Positions 24,727-31,386 of a DNA stretch of 36,478 bases are shown here, piece by piece. The DNA is taken from positions 1-36,478 of the forward strand of contig JAUWNI010000029.1 of assembly GCA_030612705.1 (NCBI GenBank). Reading direction: 5' to 3'. Numbering within the stretch: position 1 is the first letter of the stretch; the number at the start of each line of letters is the position of its first letter. The position numbers were made by a program, and so were the translations under genes. The stretch is from Phycisphaerae bacterium. GTDB taxonomy: Bacteria > Planctomycetota > Phycisphaerae > UBA1845 > Fen-1342. Below the pieces are notes generated by a model. The model was not told where the DNA came from. It saw only the letters and a program-made list of their open reading frames with translations, and searched no databases.

Positions 24727-25773
24727 ATGACACAGGTGAACCAGGCACTCCTTAAATCCTCGAACACGTCGGGCACGACGCCAACCACCAACGCAACCGA
24801 TGAGCGCTCCAGGGGAGCGTCGGCGTCTCGCCGGCAACGCGTGACGCAACTCACCAGCGCGACCGACGAGCGCCAGTTGAACTGGTACGCACGCGCCAAG
24901 TTCACCCTCGTGCGTTGCTTCCTCTGGGGCTGGGCCCGGCTCTTCAGCCTCAAGGGGCTTTACCTACTCGGCCAGACATTTGGGACCCTGGAATACCTGA
25001 TTAATTTCAACCGTCGAGCACGCTGTCGGCAGGCCCTGAGCCAGGTTTTCCCCGAGGGACTTGGCAAGGCCCGGGAGCGAAAAATTACCCTCGACTATTT
25101 CCGCCGAACCCGTTGCGACAAACTGCTTTACCTGATTTTCGACCGGCTTCCAAAAGAGAAGATCCTCCACCGGATCAGATTCCACGGCCGACAGTACGTC
25201 GATGAGGCGCTCCAGCGCGGCCGCGGCGCCTACCTGATGGCCAGCCACCACGGCTCGCACCACGTCTTCGGCCTGCTGTTTGCCCTGATGGGTTATACAA
25301 TCGCCGGTATCCGCGACCGCAACGAGGGCGCCGCCCGCGTCTACATCCAACAGAAGTTCGCGGAAACCTTTCCCGAAATCACCAATAATGTTCGGATCCA
25401 CTTTGCCGACAGCTTCCCACGCACTATCTATCGCTTCTTCCAGGATAATTGCCTACTGGGTAGCGCTCTCGATGTCAGCCGTGTCCGCGATCAGTCTCTC
25501 AAAACGTGTCCCGTGAAAATCTTCGGCGAAACGCGCGAGTTCCTGACCGGCACTCTGCAAATCGCCTTACGCTGCCGTACAACAATCGTGCAATTATTCC
25601 TGGTCTCCCGGCCGAATTTCTACTTTCGGCTGATTGTGAATCCGCCGCTGTACATTCCGAACGGAGACGAAAAGGGCGACTCGCCGGAGCGCGTCGCCGA
25701 ACTGATGCAGCGCTATGCCGACGGGATCGAAGCCCACGTGCGCGAGTATCCGGACCACCTGAGCCGCATCTAA
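24727..25773 (+). CDS. HtrB/LpxL-family lysophospholipid acyltransferase
   Basis: 348 residues from ATG 24727; the first ~50 residues are polar and repeat-like, so the true start may be further in. From about residue 52 the protein follows the lipid A acyltransferase (LpxL/HtrB) layout: WYARAKFTLVRCFLWGWARL membrane-proximal helix, RARCRQALSQVFPE, LIFDRLP, then the active-site block LMASHHGSHHVFG. Classical members have H-x4-D/E (HFGNWE); here the same spacing gives His174-x4-His179, an unusual change. It probably transfers an acyl chain from ACP or CoA to a lipid at the inner membrane. It precedes the dehydratase/ACP/ketosynthase genes and may load their product. Bracketed by two family C elements. 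Confidence 0.8.
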   Translation: MTQVNQALLKSSNTSGTTPTTNATDERSRGASASRRQRVTQLTSATDERQLNWYARAKFTLVRCFLWGWARLFSLKGLYLLGQTFGTLEYLINFNRRARCRQALSQVFPEGLGKARERKITLDYFRRTRCDKLLYLIFDRLPKEKILHRIRFHGRQYVDEALQRGRGAYLMASHHGSHHVFGLLFALMGYTIAGIRDRNEGAARVYIQQKFAETFPEITNNVRIHFADSFPRTIYRFFQDNCLLGSALDVSRVRDQSLKTCPVKIFGETREFLTGTLQIALRCRTTIVQLFLVSRPNFYFRLIVNPPLYIPNGDEKGDSPERVAELMQRYADGIEAHVREYPDHLSRI

Positions 25774-26196
25774 ACCCCGGAAATCCTGCTTGGTCCAGCC
25801 CCGCGGGGTCGGCAGTTAATAGCCGGGGGCGCCAGCCCCCGGAAGTCGTTCCCCGTGACGGAAAGCCCCGCGGGGGCGACAGAGAACGGCGCAACCGCCC
25901 TTGCGAGCTTCTGTCGCCCCCGCGGGGCTGATTAGACCTGTCGCTCGCAATCCGAGGGCTGACGCCCTCGGCTATTGACTATCGCCCTTCCAGGACTGGC
26001 AAAAGCGACCCGCTAAAAGTGTCACGGACTCAGACGCTACATGACTTTTATGGCGGGCTGGATAGGAAGGCGAGATAAGGTTACTATTCGCGATCAATCG
26101 GGTCCGCACAAAGTCCGGCGCGGCCCGCGGTAAAGCGGCGATACGCCGCCGACAGGGAATGTATAAGGGTCCATAATCGACAATCAGGGTCAAGTT
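25774..26196. other. Gene-free region upstream of the dehydratase-ACP-ketosynthase operon
   Basis: 423 bases. Holds family C copy 2 (25797-25997), an inverted 18-base match to the REP upstream text of 15034-15055 (about 26030-26050), and a small palindrome GCGGCGATACGCCGC (26135-26150). TATAAG near 26162 and CATAAT near 26172 might be -10 boxes; neither has a convincing -35. Confidence 0.45.
25797..25997. repeat. Family C multi-hairpin element, copy 2
   Basis: Same order of hairpins as 24286-24481 (AGCCCCGCGGGG, CCGGGGGCGCCAGCCCCCGG, inner agccccgcgggggcgacag / ctgtcgcccccgcggggct, CCGAGGGCTGACGCCCTCGG, CGCCCTTCCAGGAC). It begins 23 bases after the acyltransferase stop. Loops differ but stems co-vary, e.g. 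GGGGGC/GAGGGC. Confidence 0.85.
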
Positions 26197-26691
26197 GTGA
26201 AGTTTATTCTGATCGACCGCATCAGCGAACTCGAGTCGGGCAGGCGCATCGTCGCGCACAAAGCCCTCTCGCTGGCCGAGGAATACCTCGGGGACCATTT
26301 CCCCGCCTTCCCGGTCCTGCCGGGGGTCTTGCAGCTCGAAGCGATGGTCCAGGCCTCGGCCTGGATCGTCCGCGAGGCGCTCGACTTCGCCCCGAGCCTG
26401 GTGCTGCTCAAGGAAGCCCGCAACATCACCTATAAAAGCTTCCTGGCACCCGGACAGGTGCTCACGATCGAATCGAATTGCAAGGAGCTGACCGCCGAAC
26501 AGAGCGTCTTCACAGCCGGCGGCTCGGTCGACGGCCGGGAAATCGTCAAGGGCAAGCTGACGCTGCGTCACCTGAACCTGGCGGACAGCAATCCACACCT
26601 GGCCGAAATAGACGACAAAATCCGCACTCACATGCGCGCGCTCTTCGACCTGACCTGGGTCAGGCGACCCGTGGGTGTGGCGGTTGGTTAA
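26197..26691 (+). CDS. FabZ-like hotdog dehydratase 1 of the ketosynthase locus
   Basis: 164 residues from GTG 26197, with AGGGT about 8 nt upstream. Hotdog fold with the FabZ block LGDHFPAFPVLPGVLQLEAM: catalytic His34 and Glu48 are present. It would dehydrate 3-hydroxyacyl-ACP. It is closely related in layout to the protein at 27140 (both start IDRxxE, both have SLAEEY/SLAEDH before the active site), so the two look like paralogs that may form a heterodimer. First gene of a tight run: dehydratase, ACP, dehydratase, KSbeta. Confidence 0.85.
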   Translation: MKFILIDRISELESGRRIVAHKALSLAEEYLGDHFPAFPVLPGVLQLEAMVQASAWIVREALDFAPSLVLLKEARNITYKSFLAPGQVLTIESNCKELTAEQSVFTAGGSVDGREIVKGKLTLRHLNLADSNPHLAEIDDKIRTHMRALFDLTWVRRPVGVAVG

Positions 26692-26735
26692 TTGTTATTC
26701 GCGTGACCAGCGCAAACGAGTGGAGGCAGCCATCG

Positions 26736-27131
26736 ATGCCAGCAGTATCCAGGGAAGAAATCTTTGAAACAGTCAAACAAACGCTGATCGACGCCCTGAG
26801 TGTCGAGGACGACGAGGTCACCGAAGAGGCAACGCTGACCGGGGATCTCGGGGCCGAGTCGATCGACTTTCTCGACATCGTTTTCCGGCTCGAAAAGTCG
26901 TTCGACATCAAAATCCCGCAGGAGGAATTGATCTCCCGCGACGTGTTGAGCAACCCCGACTATGTGAACGATCGCAAGCTTAACGAGGTCGGCATCAAGG
27001 CCCTCAAGGAGGCCATGCCGCACGCCGACCTGACCGAGTTCGAGAAAGACCCCGACATCGACAAGATTTCCGACGTCTTCACGGTCGCCACGATCGTGCG
27101 GTTCGTCGAGACTAAACTGGCCGCAAGCTGA
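26736..27131 (+). CDS. Acyl carrier protein, long form
   Basis: 131 residues from ATG 26736, with GGAGG about 9 nt upstream. The phosphopantetheine site is LGAESIDFLDI with Ser42. Helix 1 (REEIFETVKQTLIDAL) and the acidic helix 2/3 region are typical of type II carriers. It is about 50 residues longer than FabD-pathway ACPs: an insertion of roughly residues 62-105 (NPDYVNDRKLNEVGIKALKE ...) separates helix 2 from the closing VFTVATIVRFVE. That insertion may define partner choice for this locus. Carries the growing acyl chain between the dehydratases and ketosynthases encoded alongside. Confidence 0.88.
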   Translation: MPAVSREEIFETVKQTLIDALSVEDDEVTEEATLTGDLGAESIDFLDIVFRLEKSFDIKIPQEELISRDVLSNPDYVNDRKLNEVGIKALKEAMPHADLTEFEKDPDIDKISDVFTVATIVRFVETKLAAS

Positions 27132-27139
27132 GAAACGCC

Positions 27140-27628
27140 GTGCGCTGGATTTGGATAGATCGGTTTGAGCTGTTCGAGCCCGGCGTCCGCGCCGTCGCCA
27201 TCAAGAACGTCTCGCTCGCCGAGGACCACATCCACGACCACTTCCCCGGGTTTCCGATCATGCCCACCTGCCTGATGGTCGAGGGCATGGCCCAGACCGC
27301 CGGCATCCTGGTCGGCGAGGCCCGCAACTTCGAGGAAAAAGTCATTCTCGCCAAGGTCAAACGCGCCGTTTTTCATAGCATCGTCCAGCCCGGCGAGACC
27401 ATCCGACACGACGCCAGAATCGAACAACTGACCGAGTCCGCCGCCACTACTTCCGGGCGGATCACCGTCGGCGACGAGCTGGTCGGCGAGGTCGATATCG
27501 TCTTCTCGCACATCGATCAGAACATGAGCGGGCTCGAATTTCCCGAAGAGAACTTCGTCTTTACCGAAGCCTTTATGTCGCTTTTGAACGCTTTTCGTCA
27601 GCGAAGCGGGGAGAGGATCACCCTGTGA
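27140..27628 (+). CDS. FabZ-like hotdog dehydratase 2 of the ketosynthase locus
   Basis: 162 residues from GTG 27140, eight bases after the ACP stop. FabZ block IHDHFPGFPIMPTCLMVEGM: His34 and Glu48 are kept, but the usual PGV after the second proline is PTC, which changes the pocket entrance. Its end overlaps the next gene by four bases (GTGA). Two dehydratases side by side recall the ApeI/ApeP pairs of aryl-polyene loci, or heterodimeric dehydratases that admit long or unusual chains (comparison, not proof). Confidence 0.83.
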   Translation: MRWIWIDRFELFEPGVRAVAIKNVSLAEDHIHDHFPGFPIMPTCLMVEGMAQTAGILVGEARNFEEKVILAKVKRAVFHSIVQPGETIRHDARIEQLTESAATTSGRITVGDELVGEVDIVFSHIDQNMSGLEFPEENFVFTEAFMSLLNAFRQRSGERITL

Positions 27629-28962
27629 ACAGCCGGCGTGTAGTCATCACCGGCCTCGCGCCGGTCACCCCCATCGGCGTCGGCGTGACCGACTTCTGGA
27701 ACGCCCTGCTCGAAGGAAAAAGCGGCATCCGCCGACTGCAATTCTTCGACCCCGCGCGCTTCGAATCGCAAATCGGCGGCGAGATCGACAGTCTAAAAGT
27801 CGCCGCTTACGTCCCCAAGAGCTATCGCAAGGCCGGCAAGATCATGGCCCGCGACATCGTCCTCGCCGTCGCCGCCGCTCACCAGGCCGTCACCGACGCC
27901 GGCCTGCACACCAAGTGCATCGTCGAGCGCGGCGAAGCCGACGAAGTCAACCTCGACAGCACCCGCTTCGGCGCCAACATCGGGGCCGGCCTGATCTGCG
28001 CCGACCTGCCCGAACTCGCCGAAGCGCTGCACAGCGGTACCGAGAACGGCGTCTTCAGCATGGCCAAGTGGGGTGCCGAAGGCATGCACAACCTCACCCC
28101 CCTCTGGCTGCTCAAGTTCCTCCCGAACATGCTCGCCTGCCACGTAACAATCGTCCACGACGCCGAGGGACCCAGCAATACCATCACCTGCGGCGAGGCC
28201 AGCAGCCATCTCGCTATCGGCGAGGCCTTCCGCACCATCACCCGCGGCGTGGCCGACGTGTGCATCTGCGGCGGAGCCGAGAGCAAAACCAACCATATGG
28301 CCCTCATCCGGCAGATTCTGGGAAAGCGGCTCAGCACCAACAACGACAATCCGGAGCAAGCCTGCCGACCGTTCGGCGAAAAACGCGACGGGACGGTGGT
28401 CTCAGAAGGCGGCGGGCTGGTGATCCTGGAAGAGTTACAGCACGCCCGGACGCGTGGCGCCCGCGTTTATGCCGAGCTGATCGGATTCGGCGCCGGCAAC
28501 GACGCCTACGACCCCGCGCAGCCCAGCAAGCCGCACCCCGACGGCCGCGGCCTGGTACTGGCCGCGAAAAAGGCCTTGAAGGACGCGAACATCAGCGCGG
28601 ACGCGATCGACATGGTCTCCGCCTTCGCATGTGGCCTCGTCGAACGCGACGCGATCGAAGCGAAAGCACTCAACACAATACTAGGCAAGCGCGTCGGCGA
28701 GGTTTCGACCGTCGCGATCAAGGGCGGGCTCGGCAACAACGGAGCCGGCAGCGGTGCGCTCGACATCATCGCCGCCGTCTTGGCGATGTACCACGCCACC
28801 ATCCCGCCGGCGATCAATAGCGAACCAGTCGATCCCGACTTCGGCCTGAAATTGGTTACTAAAGGCTCGGTCGACGCCAACGTGAACGTCGCCCTGTGTA
28901 ATGCCTACGCGTTAGGCGGCGGCCAAAACGCGAGCCTGATAGTCAAACGCTACCGCGAGTGA
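27625..28962 (+). CDS. KSbeta/chain-length-factor-like ketosynthase without catalytic triad
   Basis: 445 residues, GTG 27625 overlapping the previous stop. Thiolase-fold ketosynthase throughout (VVITGLAPVTPIG at the start, ACRPFGEKRDGTVVSEGGG in the middle). Ungapped alignment to the ketosynthase at 29057 shows that the nucleophile Cys is Glu191 (ITCGEASSH), the first His is Phe334 (SAFACGLVE) and the second His is Asn371 (GLGNNGAGSG); Lys366 is kept. Type II polyketide chain-length factors also lack the Cys and pair with an active KSalpha, setting chain length. That is the likely role here, with the protein at 29057 as partner. No frameshift and conserved framing residues argue against simple decay. 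Confidence 0.85.
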   Translation: MNSRRVVITGLAPVTPIGVGVTDFWNALLEGKSGIRRLQFFDPARFESQIGGEIDSLKVAAYVPKSYRKAGKIMARDIVLAVAAAHQAVTDAGLHTKCIVERGEADEVNLDSTRFGANIGAGLICADLPELAEALHSGTENGVFSMAKWGAEGMHNLTPLWLLKFLPNMLACHVTIVHDAEGPSNTITCGEASSHLAIGEAFRTITRGVADVCICGGAESKTNHMALIRQILGKRLSTNNDNPEQACRPFGEKRDGTVVSEGGGLVILEELQHARTRGARVYAELIGFGAGNDAYDPAQPSKPHPDGRGLVLAAKKALKDANISADAIDMVSAFACGLVERDAIEAKALNTILGKRVGEVSTVAIKGGLGNNGAGSGALDIIAAVLAMYHATIPPAINSEPVDPDFGLKLVTKGSVDANVNVALCNAYALGGGQNASLIVKRYRE

Positions 28963-28963
28963 C

Positions 28964-29035
28964 GTAGCGTCCGCCCCCCGTGGCGGACGTAGTATTGTCG
29001 AAACATCTACGGCCGACAGAGGCGTCGGCCGCTAC
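28964..29035. repeat. REP (family B) pair between the two ketosynthase genes
   Basis: GTAGCGTCCGCCCCCCGTGG at 28964, one base after the KSbeta stop, and an inverted hairpin ending gtcggccgctac at 29035. Same 72-73-base spacing between feet as at 15048 and 34935. It splits an otherwise tightly packed operon. Confidence 0.85.
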
Positions 29036-29056
29036 AAGGAAACTGAAAACACTCCA

Positions 29057-30346
29057 ATGAATCGACGAGTCGCAATAACCGGAATGGGTTGGATCACCCC
29101 CCTCGGCCACGAGCTCGAACAGGTCTGGCAGCGCCTCCTTAAAGGCGACACCGCCATGGTGCCCGTCACCATCTTCGACGCCCGCACCTACCCCAGCCAG
29201 TTCGCCGCCGAGGTCAAGGAGTTCGACCTCAAGGCCTTCCTCGGCGAGCACTACGACCGGCACAAAACCGCCAGCCGACAGGCGCGTTTCGCCCTCGCGG
29301 CCGCCGAGACGGCCTGGAAACACGCCGGCCTCGACGGTATCGGCGAGGCCACGCCTGAAATGGTCGGCGTCTACCTCGGCGGCGGCGAAGGCCCGATCGA
29401 CTTTGAAAATTTCATGGCCGCCGCCATCGCCGGCTGGAACCCCGAGCGCCGCGAGCTCGACTCGGTCAAGTGGGCCGAGGTTGCTCACGAACGGCTCGAC
29501 GCGGTCCGCGAGTTCGAGCAGGACCCCAACTGTGCCGCCGGCCACCTCGCCTGCCGCTTCAACGCCCAGGGCCCCAACTTCAACACGCTCACCGCCTGCG
29601 CCGCCAGCACGCAGGCCCTCGGCGAGGCCTCCATGCTCATCCGCCGCAGTGACGCCGACATCATGATCTCGGGCGGCGCTCACAGCATGATCCACCAACT
29701 CGGCATGACCGGCTTCAATCGGCTGACCGCGCTATCGACCCGCAACGACGATTACAAAACCTCGTCGCGACCCTTCGACCGCACGCGCGACGGTTTCGTG
29801 CTCGGCGAAGGCTCCGGCATTTTGATCCTCGAGGAATACGAGCACGCCCGCCGGCGCGGCGCGAACATCCACGCCGAGATCATCGGCTACGGCTCCACCG
29901 CCGACGCCTTCCGCGTCACCGACATGCACGAGGAGGGCCGCGGCCCGTCGGCGGCGATGCGGGCCGCCCTCAACGACGCCGGCCTTGACCCCGCCGATAT
30001 CGACTACATCTCCGCCCACGGCACCAGCACCGTTGAAAACGACAAGATCGAGACGCTCGCGATCCGCAGGGTCTTCGGCGAACATGCCCCAAACACGCCG
30101 ATCAGCAGCGTCAAGAGCATGTTCGGCCACCTGATCGCCGGCGCCGGCTCGGTCGAGCTGATCACCTGCGTGCTGGCGATGCGCGACGGCATCATCCCCC
30201 CCACCGTCAACTACCAGCACCCCGACCCCAACTGCGACCTGGACTACGTCCCCAACGAGCCGAGGAAGGCCGACCTCAAGATCTGCCTCTCCAACAGCTT
30301 CGGCTTCGGCGGACAGAACAACACGATCATCGTAAAGAAGATGTAG
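29057..30346 (+). CDS. Active beta-ketoacyl-ACP synthase (KSalpha/FabF-like)
   Basis: 429 residues from ATG 29057. All catalytic residues are present: Cys181 (TACAASTQ), His321 (SAHGTSTVENDK), Lys353 and His358 (SVKSMFGHLIAGAG), with the C-terminal SNSFGFGGQN loop. It condenses malonyl-ACP with an acyl chain. An insertion around residues 107-158 (GGGEGPIDFENFM to EFEQDPN), before the catalytic Cys, is longer than in FabF and could shape the dimer face. Paired with the triad-less relative at 27625. The ketoreductase, acyltransferase (FabD) and thioesterase that would complete a cycle are not in this window. Its TAG stop is part of a REP foot. Confidence 0.9.
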   Translation: MNRRVAITGMGWITPLGHELEQVWQRLLKGDTAMVPVTIFDARTYPSQFAAEVKEFDLKAFLGEHYDRHKTASRQARFALAAAETAWKHAGLDGIGEATPEMVGVYLGGGEGPIDFENFMAAAIAGWNPERRELDSVKWAEVAHERLDAVREFEQDPNCAAGHLACRFNAQGPNFNTLTACAASTQALGEASMLIRRSDADIMISGGAHSMIHQLGMTGFNRLTALSTRNDDYKTSSRPFDRTRDGFVLGEGSGILILEEYEHARRRGANIHAEIIGYGSTADAFRVTDMHEEGRGPSAAMRAALNDAGLDPADIDYISAHGTSTVENDKIETLAIRRVFGEHAPNTPISSVKSMFGHLIAGAGSVELITCVLAMRDGIIPPTVNYQHPDPNCDLDYVPNEPRKADLKICLSNSFGFGGQNNTIIVKKM

Positions 30347-30410
30347 CGGCCGCCCCCCGTGGCGGCCGTCGAATCGTAGCGTCCGCCGTGCGGACCTTCG
30401 TCGGCCGGCC
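30343..30410. repeat. REP (family B) direct pair after KSalpha
   Basis: GTAG at 30343-30346 (its TAG is the stop of the ketosynthase), hairpin cggccgcc-ccccgt-ggcggccg, then gaatcGTAGCGTCCgccgtgcggac. Same construction and same linker as 9197-9255 after the mutase gene. Confidence 0.85.
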
Positions 30411-30424
30411 GAAGGATGGGCATA

Positions 30425-31180
30425 GTGGCTGAACCGGATCTGCACCGTATTCGATGCGCGTGGCAGAACGCCACTCCCGGCGACGTCGTCCGCGCTCTGA
30501 ATCAGATCGCGGAGTATGCCCCCGACGTGGCGGCGATCATTCGCGAGGAAGCCGAGCGGCGCGGGCTGACGAGCGAATCGGGCGAGGCATTTCCCGCCCC
30601 GGCGTATGCGCCAATCCGCCCGCTCGCGCGCAGCGCGGCCGAGCGCCTGGCCAGGATTTGGCGCCCGCTACAAACACAGATCAAACGCCATTCGTACATC
30701 AGCGCCGCGGTGCTGGGTGTTGTGTACCACCTGGCCGCCACTAACCTGCCCCATCGCTGGGGGTTAGGGTATCTGTGGCTGGCACTTTATTTCGTCGGTC
30801 TGGTCGTGATTTGTCTGCCACTCCGGCGTTATCGCGTGGCGTTCTTCGTACCGTTCACGGCCGGCGGTACGGTGTTGGCAATGTTGTCGATCATCACGCT
30901 GCCGGACTTCATCGCGGAATTGCAACCGAATGTTCCGTGGACCTCTATCGCCATGGGACTGCTCTTCCTTTTCGCGGCCTGCTCGATACTGCCCGCGCTG
31001 CTGATGACCGGCGCAGCCTTCATCCACAACCGCTACTGGCCCGTACACGAACCCGGCCGTTGCCGCGTCTGCGATTACGACCTGCGCGGACTCCCCAAGC
31101 CACGCTGCCCGGAGTGCGGCACACCCTTCGACCCGGTGGAGGTCCCAGCCCTCGCACAAGACGGGCACACGTCCGACTGA
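30425..31180 (+). CDS. Membrane protein with C-terminal zinc ribbon
   Basis: 251 residues from GTG 30425, which has GAAGG about 9 nt upstream; ATG 30416 sits directly on that site. The N-terminal ~75 residues are soluble and helical. Four hydrophobic segments follow (AAVLGVVYHLAA; LGYLWLALYFVGLVVICL; FFVPFTAGGTVLAMLSII; AMGLLFLFAACSILPALL). The end carries a CxxC-DYDLRGL...CPECGTPF ribbon, a tail frequent in planctomycete membrane proteins. No function known to me. It converges with the gene at 31387. Confidence 0.7.
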   Translation: MAEPDLHRIRCAWQNATPGDVVRALNQIAEYAPDVAAIIREEAERRGLTSESGEAFPAPAYAPIRPLARSAAERLARIWRPLQTQIKRHSYISAAVLGVVYHLAATNLPHRWGLGYLWLALYFVGLVVICLPLRRYRVAFFVPFTAGGTVLAMLSIITLPDFIAELQPNVPWTSIAMGLLFLFAACSILPALLMTGAAFIHNRYWPVHEPGRCRVCDYDLRGLPKPRCPECGTPFDPVEVPALAQDGHTSD

Positions 31181-31299
31181 CGCGACGGTGAGTGTGCGAG
31201 GGTGCCCCCCTTGTGTTTGGGCCGGAGAGAATGGAGATCACCTATACGCGGAGGAAGTAGGCGCCGCGTTCAGGCGCGTGCCACTGCTTTGTGATCGCC

Positions 31300-31380
31300 G
31301 GGTGCCACTGCTCTGCGAGCAGTGCGCTCTGCTACACGGGTTTGTCAACGACGAACACTGCTGACACAGCAGTGGCATCC
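31300..31380. repeat. Family D inverted repeat (GTGCCACTGCT)
   Basis: Arm gggtgccactgctctgcgag (31300-31324) and its near complement ending acagcagtggcatcc (31356-31380), each with its own internal CACTGCT/AGCAGTG palindrome. Lies between convergent genes; a further partial GTGCCACTGCT starts at about 31278. Confidence 0.75.
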
Positions 31381-31386
31381 AGCCGC

